Below are positions 32,553 through 40,206 of a stretch of DNA of 48,843 nt, in pieces. Position numbers and translations under genes: made by a program. The stretch covers positions 1 to 48,843 of the forward strand of contig NZ_JAIULG010000035.1 of the NCBI RefSeq assembly GCF_020169415.1, in the 5' to 3' direction. Below the pieces are notes generated by a model. The model made no database searches and had not been told where the DNA came from. It saw nothing but the letters and a program-made list of their open reading frames with translations. The DNA is from Tsukamurella sp. M9C (GTDB taxonomy: Bacteria; Actinomycetota; Actinomycetes; Mycobacteriales; Mycobacteriaceae). Position 1 is the first letter of the stretch, and every line of letters starts with the position of its first letter.

Positions 32553-33338
32553 GTGACCCGAACCGAGCCCCGATTCGCCCCCGGCACCTTCCTGCCGAAC
32601 CCCGAGGCGGCGCGCCCCACGGCGATGCTCGCCGCGCAGACGCGCATGGAGCTCACGCTCCTGCTGCGCAACGGCGAGCAGCTGCTGCTCACCATGTTCA
32701 TCCCGATCGCGCTGCTCGTCGGCTTCGCCGTGCTGCCCATCGGCGGCGACGCCACCCGCATCGACTCCCTCGTCCCGGCCGTGATGGCCGTGGCGGTGAT
32801 GTCGACCGCGTTCACCGGCCAGGCCATCGCCGTGGGCTTCGACCGGCGCTACGGCGCGCTCAAGCGGCTCGGCGCGACGCCGCTGCCGCGGTGGGGCGTC
32901 ATCGGTGGCAAGACGCTCGCCGTGGTGATCGTGGTGATCCTGCAGGCCGTGATCCTGGGCGGGATCGGCCTCGCGCTGGGCTGGCGCCCGGAGCCCGTCG
33001 GGCTGCTGCTGTGGGTGCCGATCCTCGCGCTGGGCGTCTTCGCCTTCGCCTCGCTGGGCCTGCTGCTGGGCGGCACGCTCAAGGCCGAGGTCGTGCTCGC
33101 GCTGGCGAACCTGCTGTGGTTCGTCATGGGCGCGATCGCCTCGCTCGTCGTCGTGCGCGAGCACGTCCCGGACGCCGTGCTGCTCCTCGCCCGACTGTCC
33201 CCGTCGGGCGCGCTGACCGAGGCGCTGACCCGCGCGGCGACGCTCGGCGCCGTCGACTGGTTCGGCCTGGCGGTGCTCGCCGCGTGGGGCGTCGTCGGCT
33301 CCGCTCTGGCCGTCCGCCTGTTCCGCTTCACCGGTTAA
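32553..33338 (+). CDS. ABC-2 type transporter permease
   Basis: 261 residues with about six membrane segments and a cytoplasmic N-terminus; contains FDRRYGALKRLGATPLPRWGVIGGKTLAVVIVVILQAVILGGIG and LLLARLSPSGALTEALTRA, patterns of ABC-2 (DrrB-like) exporters. Partner of the ATPase immediately upstream and counterpart of Rv1457c by position. GTG start at 32553 with GAGGGGA close ahead. Confidence 0.87.
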   Translation: MTRTEPRFAPGTFLPNPEAARPTAMLAAQTRMELTLLLRNGEQLLLTMFIPIALLVGFAVLPIGGDATRIDSLVPAVMAVAVMSTAFTGQAIAVGFDRRYGALKRLGATPLPRWGVIGGKTLAVVIVVILQAVILGGIGLALGWRPEPVGLLLWVPILALGVFAFASLGLLLGGTLKAEVVLALANLLWFVMGAIASLVVVREHVPDAVLLLARLSPSGALTEALTRAATLGAVDWFGLAVLAAWGVVGSALAVRLFRFTG

Positions 33339-33373
33339 CCACTACAGGTCGTAGTAGCCGCGCGGCACCCACG

Positions 33374-33379
33374 TACGAT
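33374..33379 (+). promoter_or_regulatory. probable -10 box of ctaA (leaderless)
   Basis: TACGAT followed by 7 nt and then GTG 33387. The upstream in-frame ATG (33378) lies inside this hexamer, which argues against its use as the start. Confidence 0.5.
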
Positions 33380-33386
33380 GATCGGC

Positions 33387-34358
33387 GTGTACCAGCTCTT
33401 CCTGCGCCTCGTCGACCGCCTGCCGCTCCCCAGCGTGAAGGCGCAGCAGCGGATCGCGCTCGCCGCTCTGCTCGCCCAGGCGCTGATCGCCGTCACCGGA
33501 TCGGTGGTGCGCGTGACCGGCTCCGGGCTGGGCTGCCCCACCTGGCCCAAGTGCTTCGACGATTCCCTGCTGCCGATCCCGCAGGACGAGGTCCCGTGGT
33601 GGCACCAGGCCATCGAGTTCGGCAACCGGCAGATCGCGGTGTGGATCGTGGTCACCACGTCGATCGCGATCGTGCTGGCCGTGACGAGGGCCCGGCGGCG
33701 CCGCGAGATCCTGGTCTACGCGTGGATCCTGCCCTTCTCGACGTTCGCCCAGGGCATCCTCGGCGGCGTCACCGTGCTCACCGGCCTGCGCTGGTGGGTC
33801 GTGGGTGCCCACATGCTGGTCTCCTGCGCGATGGTCTGGATCGCCGCGACGCTGTACGCCAAGGTCGGCGAACCCGATGACGGCGTCGAGATCGAGGCGG
33901 CACCCGCCGGCGCCCGGCGGCTGGTCGCCGTCTCCGCGGTGGTCATGTCCTTCGTGCTCGCGGCGGGCGTCGTGGTCACGGCCGCCGGCCCGCACGCGGG
34001 CGACCGCACCAATCCGAAGGCCATCGACCGCCTCGACGTGTCGATCCCGCTCCTGTCGCTGACCCACGGCCTGCTGGTGGCGGCGTACGTCGCGATCCTG
34101 ATCTGGGCGGCCGTACTCGTCGTGCGCGGGCCGTCGAGCGAGGCCGTCCGGCGACGCCTGAAGATCGTCTTCGCGGTGGTCGCGGCGCAGTCGCTCATCG
34201 GCGTGGTCCAGTACTTCACCGGCGTCCCCGCGCTGCTGGTGGTGCTGCACGTGGCGGGCGCGATGTCGGTGATCACCGAGACCGCGATCCTCTACCGGCT
34301 GATGCGGGCGCGGGTGCTGCGCGCCTCCGACGGCACGCCCGATAAGCTGGCGGCATGA
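33387..34358 (+). CDS. ctaA: heme A synthase
   Basis: 323 residues, eight membrane segments in two four-helix halves. Conserved heme-ligand and loop features: VTGSVVRVTGSGLGCPTWPKCF with the Cys pair region, HQAIEFGNR, VVGAHMLVSC, LTHGLLVAAYVA and LVVLHVAGAMSV, providing the four His positions. Oxidises heme O to heme A for cytochrome aa3 oxidase; CtaB, which makes heme O, is encoded at 38919. Corresponds to Rv1456c. The start at GTG 33387 follows the promoter spacing. Confidence 0.93.
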   Translation: MYQLFLRLVDRLPLPSVKAQQRIALAALLAQALIAVTGSVVRVTGSGLGCPTWPKCFDDSLLPIPQDEVPWWHQAIEFGNRQIAVWIVVTTSIAIVLAVTRARRRREILVYAWILPFSTFAQGILGGVTVLTGLRWWVVGAHMLVSCAMVWIAATLYAKVGEPDDGVEIEAAPAGARRLVAVSAVVMSFVLAAGVVVTAAGPHAGDRTNPKAIDRLDVSIPLLSLTHGLLVAAYVAILIWAAVLVVRGPSSEAVRRRLKIVFAVVAAQSLIGVVQYFTGVPALLVVLHVAGAMSVITETAILYRLMRARVLRASDGTPDKLAA

Positions 34359-34648
34359 CTGAGCAGGCCCCCGGCAACGTCGTCTCCCGCCTGAAGCGCT
34401 TCGCCGCCCAGCACGACGGGGCGACCGCCGTGCTGCAGAACATGGGCGAGGAGGGCGTGCGCATCACGCTCGTCGGCGGGGACGGGATCATGGGCGACCA
34501 GATCGTCGCGAACCCGGCGCAGGCGAAGGACGCGGCCGAGAAGGCCGGCCTCGACACCTCCGACTGGGACCGCGAGCTGGTCAGCAAGGCCACCACGGAG
34601 CCCGGCCACCACGAGCGGATGGCCGGCTACCGGGCTTCGTCCCGCTAG
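34355..34648 (+). CDS. conserved small hypothetical protein
   Basis: 97 residues beginning MTEQAPGNVVSRLKRFAAQHDG; soluble, mixed alpha/beta, no Cys, no membrane segment, no family recognised. It starts inside the ctaA stop (ATGA), so it is translationally coupled to heme A synthase, and the sequence NMGEEGVRITLVGGDGIMGDQIVANPAQAKDAAEKAGL looks like a genuine folded protein. A role linked to heme or cytochrome oxidase biogenesis is only positional inference. Confidence 0.75.
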   Translation: MTEQAPGNVVSRLKRFAAQHDGATAVLQNMGEEGVRITLVGGDGIMGDQIVANPAQAKDAAEKAGLDTSDWDRELVSKATTEPGHHERMAGYRASSR

Positions 34649-34678
34649 CACCCGCGCGATCCGGCCGCCGAGCGCGAC

Positions 34679-35248
34679 TCAGGCGCGCTCGTACTGCGCC
34701 AGGATCACGCCGATGTCGAACGCGCGGTGCGAGACGAGCTTCCACTGCTGCGGCGCGAAGCCGCCCGCGAACAACGGGATGCCGTCGCCCGCGGTCACCG
34801 GGTAGATCTTCAGCGCCAGCCTGTCGACCTCGGGAGCGAGAGTCGCGGCCAGCTTTCCGCCGCCGCACAGCCAGATGTCGCCGCCGTCCTCCTGCTTGAG
34901 CGCCCGCATGTGTGCGACGGGGTCCTCGGCGACCACCTCGACCTCCGGGAAGTCCGCGGCGTCCAGCGACCGCGAGTAGACGATCGTGCGCAGGTGCGCG
35001 TACGGGTCGTTCACGCCCATGTCGGTGCCCAGCGCGTACGTCGCGCGCCCCATCACCACGGTGTCCCACTTGGTGAGCGGCGGCGTGATGCCCAGCGCCT
35101 CGTGCAGGCCCGTCGGCAGCCCGTCGCCCCACTCCTCGTTCATCTGCCGCGAGTACTCCTCGTCGACGGGGTAGAAGTCGTACTGGCCCTCGGGGCCGGC
35201 GATCCGGCCGTCGAGCGAGACGGCGACGTAGTACACGAGTGAACGCAA
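34679..35248 (-). CDS. RibD C-terminal/DHFR-fold dihydrofolate reductase-like protein
   Basis: 189 residues: VYYVAVSLDGRIAGPEGQYDFYP at the N-terminus, WDTVVMGRATYALG, and DIWLCGGGKLAATLAPEVDRLALKIYPVTAGDGIPLF, the NADPH-binding glycine motif of the RibD_C family. Catalyses some NADPH-dependent reduction; the substrate is unknown. The start is probably TTG 35248, since GAGGAG lies 7 nt ahead of it; the next candidate, GTG four codons later, is too far from that ribosome site, and longer frames run into the promoter of the divergent gene. It converges on the 97-aa gene. Confidence 0.83.
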   Translation of the reverse strand: MRSLVYYVAVSLDGRIAGPEGQYDFYPVDEEYSRQMNEEWGDGLPTGLHEALGITPPLTKWDTVVMGRATYALGTDMGVNDPYAHLRTIVYSRSLDAADFPEVEVVAEDPVAHMRALKQEDGGDIWLCGGGKLAATLAPEVDRLALKIYPVTAGDGIPLFAGGFAPQQWKLVSHRAFDIGVILAQYERA

Positions 35249-35336
35249 GCGAGGACTCCTCGATCGACGGGATGAGCGCGGGCCGGATTCTGCAGCCCCG
35301 TCGACCCTGCCACACCGCGTGCGGTAGAGATGAGTC

Positions 35337-36302
35337 ATGCGCGCGATCACGGTGACAGAACACGGCGGCCCGGAAGTCCTGACCTACGGCGAGGTTCCGG
35401 ACCCGGTGCCCGGACCGGGCCAGGTGCTGGTCCGCACGAGCGCCATCGGCGTCAACTTCATCGACACCTACTTCCGCGAGGGCATGTACCCCACCGCGCT
35501 GCCGTACGTCCCGGGCAGCGAGGGCTCCGGCACCGTCGTCGCGCTCGGCGAGGGCGTCACGAACCGCGCGGTGGGCGACGTGGTCGCGTGGTGCGACGGG
35601 CCCGGCTCCTACGCGGAGCTCGTGACGGTGCCGGCGGAGCGCACCGTCGCGGTGCCCGACGGGGTGGCGCCCGAGGTCGCGGCGTCGGTCCTGCTGCAGG
35701 GCATGACGGCCCACTACCTGGCCCACGACTCGCACCCCGTGCAGGCGGGCGACACCGTGCTGGTGCACGCCGGCGCGGGCGGCACCGGCCTGCTCGTGAC
35801 CCAGATGGCGACGGCGCTGGGCGCCCGCGTGATCACGACGGTGTCGACCGACGAGAAGGAGCGCCTCTCGCGCGAGGCGGGCGCCTGGCAGGTGCTGCGC
35901 TACGACGAGGACGTCGCCGCCCGGGTGCGCGAGCTGACGGACGGCGCGGGCGTCGCCGCGGTGTACGACGGCGTGGGCAAGGACACCTTCGAGGCCTCGC
36001 TTCTCGCCACGCGACACAAAGGCATCGTCGTGCTGTTCGGCGCCGCGTCGGGCCCCGTGCCGCCCTTCGACCTGCAGCGCCTCAACCCGCTGGGTTCGCT
36101 GTTCGTGCAGCGCCCCACCCTGGCGCACCACGTCGCGACGCCGGAGGACTTCGCCCGGCGCAGCGGCGCGGTGCTCGACGGCCTGCGCGACGGCTCGCTG
36201 CGGTTCACCGTCGGCGCGACGTACCCGCTGGCGGAGGCCGGACGCGCCCACACGGACCTGCAGGCGCGCCGGACCACGGGCTCGGTGGCGCTACTCCCCT
36301 GA
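35337..36302 (+). CDS. qor: zinc-free quinone oxidoreductase (MDR superfamily)
   Basis: 321 residues: GroES-like N-terminal domain ([42 protein letters not shown]) and NADPH Rossmann domain ([30 protein letters not shown]). The structural zinc ligands of alcohol dehydrogenases are absent, as in QOR/zeta-crystallin. Reduces quinones by one electron with NADPH. Counterpart of Rv1454c by sequence type and position. Its end overlaps the OYE-type gene on the other strand by 12 nt. Confidence 0.9.
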   Translation: MRAITVTEHGGPEVLTYGEVPDPVPGPGQVLVRTSAIGVNFIDTYFREGMYPTALPYVPGSEGSGTVVALGEGVTNRAVGDVVAWCDGPGSYAELVTVPAERTVAVPDGVAPEVAASVLLQGMTAHYLAHDSHPVQAGDTVLVHAGAGGTGLLVTQMATALGARVITTVSTDEKERLSREAGAWQVLRYDEDVAARVRELTDGAGVAAVYDGVGKDTFEASLLATRHKGIVVLFGAASGPVPPFDLQRLNPLGSLFVQRPTLAHHVATPEDFARRSGAVLDGLRDGSLRFTVGATYPLAEAGRAHTDLQARRTTGSVALLP

Positions 36303-37595
36303 CAGCGCGGCAGCGGTGAGCGCGGCACCGTCGGCCGGACGCGCGGCGAGCCAGCGGCGGTACCGCCCGAGGGCCCGTCGCACGACGGCGAGGTCGCGGA
36401 CCAGCGCGAGCGCGGGCAGGACGCCGGGGCGCGGGTCCTTCCCGGCGGCCATGCGCCGCAGCTGGTGGCGGACCTGCGCCATCGAGGCCATGGACGCGAG
36501 GGGCTTGTTCTTCCACGTCACGGGCCGCAGGGCGCCGACGGTGCCGTCGCCCGCGCGCCACCGGGCGGGCAGGTCCGGGGTCACGGACAGCGCGGTCCCG
36601 ATGCCCACGACGGCGACGTTCTCCGCGAGGACGGCCTCGGCGGTCTCGCGACGCGTGATGCCCCCGGTGAGCATGAGCGGGATCTCGCTGGTGACCGCGA
36701 GGTCGGCGGCGAGCTCGAGGAAGTAGGCCTCGCGCGCGACGCTGCGGGCGTCGCCGGGGCGGCCGTCGGCCGCGGGGCCGGTCGCGCGGCCGGTCATGGC
36801 GGGGCTCTCGTAGCTGCCGCCCGAGATCTCCACGAGGTCGACGCCGAGCGGCGCGAGCATGGCGATCACAGCCTGCGCGTCGGTGGCGTCGAAGCCGCCG
36901 CGCTGGAAGTCGGCGGAGTTGAGCTTCACGGCGACGGCGAAGCCCGGCGAGACCTCGGCCCGGATCGCCCGGACGACGTCGAGCAGGAGGCGGGCGCGGT
37001 TCTCGAGCGAGCCACCCCACTCATCGGTGCGGGTGTTGACCAGCGGCGAGAGGAACTGGGAGAGCAGGTAGCCGTGCGCGGCGTGCACCTCGACCCCGTC
37101 GAATCCGGCCTCTTCCGCGCGACGGGCGGTCGTGGCGAAGCGGGCGACGGTGGCGCGGATCTGCGCCTCGGTCATCGCGGTCGGCGTGGCGAACCGGCTC
37201 GAGAGGGCGCTGCCGAGGTCGACGGACTTCGCGGACGGCCCCCAGACGACGCCGGGCATGTCCTTCTGGATCTGCCGGCCCGGGTGGCTGATCTGCATCC
37301 AGATGCTCGCCCCGTTCTCCGTGGCGGCCGCGGCCCAGGCCCGGAACGGCGCGAGCGGCGAGCGCGCGTCGAGGACGATCGCGCCGGGCCCGGTGAGCGC
37401 CTCGGCGTGGACCATGACGTTGCCGGTGATGAGCAGGCCGGTGCCGCCGGCGCCCCAGCGGCGGTACAGCTCGACGGTGCGCCCGTCGGGCGCCTGCTCC
37501 GCGCCCGCGAGGCCCTCCTCCATCGCGGCCTTCGCGATGCGGTTGGGCAGGACGGCGCCGGAGCGGAGCGTGAGCGGGGAGAACAGGTCGGACAT
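36291..37595 (-). CDS. NADH:flavin oxidoreductase, old yellow enzyme family
   Basis: 434 residues, TIM-barrel FMN enzyme: [70 protein letters not shown] and [15 protein letters not shown] are the classic FMN and substrate-site blocks. There is no C-terminal Fe-S/FAD module, so it is the short OYE type, with a C-terminal helical extension. Probably reduces activated alkenes or quinone-like compounds. AAAGG lies 7 nt before ATG 37595. The TetR operators at 37614-37678 lie directly upstream, so the divergent TetR protein is its likely repressor. Confidence 0.9.
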   Translation of the reverse strand: MSDLFSPLTLRSGAVLPNRIAKAAMEEGLAGAEQAPDGRTVELYRRWGAGGTGLLITGNVMVHAEALTGPGAIVLDARSPLAPFRAWAAAATENGASIWMQISHPGRQIQKDMPGVVWGPSAKSVDLGSALSSRFATPTAMTEAQIRATVARFATTARRAEEAGFDGVEVHAAHGYLLSQFLSPLVNTRTDEWGGSLENRARLLLDVVRAIRAEVSPGFAVAVKLNSADFQRGGFDATDAQAVIAMLAPLGVDLVEISGGSYESPAMTGRATGPAADGRPGDARSVAREAYFLELAADLAVTSEIPLMLTGGITRRETAEAVLAENVAVVGIGTALSVTPDLPARWRAGDGTVGALRPVTWKNKPLASMASMAQVRHQLRRMAAGKDPRPGVLPALALVRDLAVVRRALGRYRRWLAARPADGAALTAAALSGE

Positions 37596-37613
37596 CGGGC
37601 GCCTTTCGCGACG

Positions 37614-37678
37614 GTGTAAGCATCGCTCACATCGTGTGAGCGGTGCTTACACTAGATCCACATGTAAGCGGTGTCAAC
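37614..37678. promoter_or_regulatory. three TetR-type operator copies
   Basis: Three related 15-mers: GTAAGCATCGCTCAC (37616-37630), GTGAGCGGTGCTTAC (37636-37650) and GTAAGCGGTGTCAAC (37664-37678). Their centres are 20 and 28 nt apart. The first two also form an 18-bp inverted repeat with one mismatch (37614-37631 and 37635-37652). They lie between the OYE gene and tetR; the third overlaps the expected tetR -35 region. Confidence 0.75.
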
Positions 37679-37685
37679 ACTGGGG

Positions 37686-37691
37686 TAGATT
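37686..37691 (+). promoter_or_regulatory. probable -10 box of tetR (leaderless)
   Basis: TAGATT followed by 7 nt and then ATG 37699. Confidence 0.5.
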
Positions 37692-37698
37692 GATCAGC

Positions 37699-38277
37699 AT
37701 GAGCACCACCTACCACCACGGCGACCTGCCCGGCGCGCTCGTCGGCGCCGCCGTCGAGATCCTCGACGAGGAGGGCGGCGCCACCGACCTGTCGCTGCGC
37801 GCCGTCGCCCGCCGGGCGGGGGTCTCGACCGCCGCGCCCTACCGCCACTTCCCCGACCGCGGCGCCCTGATCTCGGCCGTCGCGGCCGTCGGATACCGCG
37901 AGCTCGCGGCCGCCCTGACCGCCGCGTCGCCGGCACCGTCGGGCCCGGACGACCTGGCCGACATCGCGATCGCCTACGTCGACTTCGCGCTGCAGCGCAC
38001 CGGCCTCTTCCGCGCGATGTTCGCCGAGCCCTGCGGCACGGACCCGGACCGCGTCGAGGCGGTGGACCTGATCAAGGCGTACCTGACGGGGCTGATCGGG
38101 CAGACCCTGCAGGGCGCCGCGTCGGATTCCGAGGACACCGCGACGGCGGTCTGGGCCCTCGTACACGGGCTGGCGTTCCTGCACCTGGACGGCAAACTCG
38201 ACGCCTCGTCGCCGGAGGAGGTGCACCGGCGCGTCCGCGCGACGGTGACCGCCGCCCTCGGGATCGCGCAGGCCTGA
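37699..38277 (+). CDS. TetR-family transcriptional repressor
   Basis: 192 residues. The N-terminal helix-turn-helix (about 8-55) has LVGAAVEILDEEGGATDLSLRAVARRAGVSTAAPYRHFPDRGALISAVA, typical TetR, with an all-helical C-terminal TetR_C-like ligand domain (YVDFALQRTGLFRAMFAEP, VWALVHGLAFLHLDGKLD). Divergent from the OYE-type oxidoreductase across the three operator copies, the usual arrangement for a repressor that controls its neighbour and itself. The inducer is unknown. Confidence 0.92.
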   Translation: MSTTYHHGDLPGALVGAAVEILDEEGGATDLSLRAVARRAGVSTAAPYRHFPDRGALISAVAAVGYRELAAALTAASPAPSGPDDLADIAIAYVDFALQRTGLFRAMFAEPCGTDPDRVEAVDLIKAYLTGLIGQTLQGAASDSEDTATAVWALVHGLAFLHLDGKLDASSPEEVHRRVRATVTAALGIAQA

Positions 38278-38289
38278 TCGCCGGGCGGC

Positions 38290-38919
38290 TCAGCGGGAGG
38301 CGAACTCCGCCAGGCCCGGGCCGCTCAGCTCGGCGAGGTAGTCGTCGCGCCCGGTGAGCGCCATGACCAGCGCGACGGTGGGCCCGGCGACCTCCGGGCC
38401 GTCACCGACGGCGAAGGCGCCGTCGGTCGCGCGCAGCCGCAGGCCGCGGGCCCGGGTCGCCGACGGCAGCATCAGGTCCGAGCCGGCGTAGAACGCCGCG
38501 ACGCGCTCGAGCACGCCCGCCGGGTATTCGCGCACGATGCCGAGCGGGCGACGGATGTCCTCGCCGTGCACCACGATCTCCCCGAGCATCGCGGCGACGG
38601 GGATCGGCGCCTTCGTCCGGCTGGTGCACACGCCGCGGAACTGCCGCAGCGTGTCCGCGGGGGCGTCGCCCAGCCGTTTGGCGAGCCGCTGCGCGACGTT
38701 GGCGTCGAAGTCGAAGCGGTTGCGCAGGACGCCCGCGAACCAGACGACGGGATTGTCGGACGCCCCGGCGGTGAGGTGGGCCAGGACCTCGCGGACCGTC
38801 AGACCCGCGCAGAGCGACGGGGTGCCCCACCGCTCGTCCGTCAGGGCGCCGAGATCCTCGGCCAGCGCGGCGCGTTCGGCGAAGATCAGCGTCCAGAGGT
38901 CGCGGTCGGAGGCGGCCAT
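38290..38919 (-). CDS. DinB-fold maleylpyruvate isomerase family protein
   Basis: 209 residues: LWTLIFAERAALAEDLGALTDERWGTPSLCAGLTVREVLAHLTAGA is the N-terminal motif of the mycothiol-dependent maleylpyruvate isomerase/TIGR03083 group (W-x-x-P-S-L-C-x-G-W/L-T-V-R-x-V-x-A-H), and GEIVVHGEDIRRPLG supplies the second metal-binding His set. These are DinB-like metal proteins, many probably mycothiol-dependent transferases. The ATG overlaps the ctaB stop by one base (TGATG), so it is co-translated with heme O synthase; no functional link is known. Confidence 0.82.
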   Translation of the reverse strand: MAASDRDLWTLIFAERAALAEDLGALTDERWGTPSLCAGLTVREVLAHLTAGASDNPVVWFAGVLRNRFDFDANVAQRLAKRLGDAPADTLRQFRGVCTSRTKAPIPVAAMLGEIVVHGEDIRRPLGIVREYPAGVLERVAAFYAGSDLMLPSATRARGLRLRATDGAFAVGDGPEVAGPTVALVMALTGRDDYLAELSGPGLAEFASR

Positions 38920-39899
38920 CAGTGACCGAGCAGCTGCCAGACGGTGCTGTAGTTGAGGATCGAGTCCACCGAGAGCGCGCAGAACAGCACCGCGAGGTAG
39001 TTGTTGGACTGCAGGAAGACCTTGAGCGGCTTGATCTCCTGGCCCGCCTTGGTCTGCGAGTACAGCTTGTGGACCGCGTAGAGGAACCAGGCCCCGCACA
39101 GCGCCGCGGCGATCGCGTAGACCAGGCCGGCGGCGGGGATCAGCACCAGCGTCGTGATGACGGTGGCCCACGTGTACCAGACCATCTGCCGCGCGACGAC
39201 GGTCTCCGGCGCGACGACGGGCAGCATCGGGACGCCGGCGGCCTTGTAGTCCTCCTTGTAGCGCATCGCGAGCGCCCAGGTGTGCGGCGGCGTCCAGAAG
39301 AAGATCACCAGGAACAGAACGATCGCCGGCCACTCGATGGTGCCGGTCGCGGCAGCCCAGCCGACGAGCGTGGGCATGCAGCCCGCGGCCCCGCCCCAGA
39401 CCACGTTCTGGGAGGTGCGCCGCTTGAGCAGCATCGTGTACACGAACAGGTAGAACGCGATCGTGACCAGCACCAGCACCGCGGACAGCAGGTTCGCCAT
39501 CTGCCACAGCCACACGAACGAGGCCGCGGCCAGGACGAGGCCGAAGATCAGCGCGTGCCGGACGGGCACCGCGTGCCGCGCGAGCGGGCGCCGCTCGGTG
39601 CGCTTCATCTTCTGATCGATGTCGGCGTCCGCGACCATGTTGAGCGTGTTCGCCGACGCGGCGCCGAGCCAGCCGCCGAACAGCGTCGACAGGATGAGCG
39701 GAAGGTTCACGTGGCCGCGGTCGGCCAGCAGCATCACGGGGATGGTGGCGACGAGCAGCAGCTCGATCACCTTCGGCTTGGTCAGCGCGATGTACGCGAG
39801 CACCGTCTGCCCGACGCGGCCGGCGAAGGACGCGGGGACCGGCGCGGCCGCCGAGCGAGCGTCTGGGGTGTTCGTCCCGTGCCCGCCCTTGAAAACCAT
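38919..39899 (-). CDS. ctaB: protoheme IX farnesyltransferase (heme O synthase)
   Basis: 326 residues, UbiA-type membrane prenyltransferase. Both Asp-rich motifs are visible: [24 protein letters not shown] and the second-loop [25 protein letters not shown], with eight to nine membrane segments. Attaches farnesyl to heme B to make heme O, which CtaA (33387) converts to heme A. The start at ATG 39899 gives a 33-residue lead before [16 protein letters not shown], similar to mycobacterial CtaB; an Arg-rich upstream extension is open but unlikely to be coding. Divergent from the tkt operon. Confidence 0.94.
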   Translation of the reverse strand: MVFKGGHGTNTPDARSAAAPVPASFAGRVGQTVLAYIALTKPKVIELLLVATIPVMLLADRGHVNLPLILSTLFGGWLGAASANTLNMVADADIDQKMKRTERRPLARHAVPVRHALIFGLVLAAASFVWLWQMANLLSAVLVLVTIAFYLFVYTMLLKRRTSQNVVWGGAAGCMPTLVGWAAATGTIEWPAIVLFLVIFFWTPPHTWALAMRYKEDYKAAGVPMLPVVAPETVVARQMVWYTWATVITTLVLIPAAGLVYAIAAALCGAWFLYAVHKLYSQTKAGQEIKPLKVFLQSNNYLAVLFCALSVDSILNYSTVWQLLGH

Positions 39900-40206
39900 C
39901 TGTGCCGCACTCTCTTCTGCCGTGTCCGGACGCGACCGGACGTGACGTTTCTTCCGCGGCCGGGGCTGACCGACCGCGGGCGGTGGGGCAGCTGCCCCGC
40001 CGCGGGCCCGCGACCGGCGCCGACCCCATCTACTACGAGCCATGGTAGTCCTCCGACTCCCCGGCGCCGAATCGGGATCGCCGCCGCGAACCGTGGCGGT
40101 GGCCACCCGTCGCCCTACCCGGTAGTTTCCGCAGACCGTGCGTCGCCGCCGAGTAGGGTTCACACTTGAGCACGCACGCCCCCACGACCAGGAGAGTCCG
40201 CCAGCC
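39900..40206. other. 307-nt divergent region between ctaB and tkt
   Basis: No gene. It contains GTCCGG-N6-CCGGAC (39924-39941), a 24-nt near-palindrome centred on GGGGCAGCTGCCCC (39980-40003, one central wobble pair), and ACTAC-N8-GTAGT near 40035. The tkt promoter is at the right end. These inverted repeats could be operators for co-ordinated control of heme O synthesis and the pentose phosphate pathway, or leader hairpins of ctaB. Confidence 0.5.
40154..40159 (+). promoter_or_regulatory. probable -10 box of the tkt operon
   Basis: TAGGGT. Transcription would start near 40166, giving tkt a leader of about 41 nt with AGGAGAG (40190-40196) as ribosome site. Confidence 0.5.

Noticed and set aside
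29519-32827. Very long open frame on the minus strand opposite the M20 gene, mptB and the ABC genes
   Set aside because: It is antisense to four well-supported genes and encodes low-complexity Arg/Gly/Asp-rich sequence, an artefact of high G+C. The same applies to the long antisense frames at 429-2828, 8930-10387, 16102-19122 and 21971-23836.
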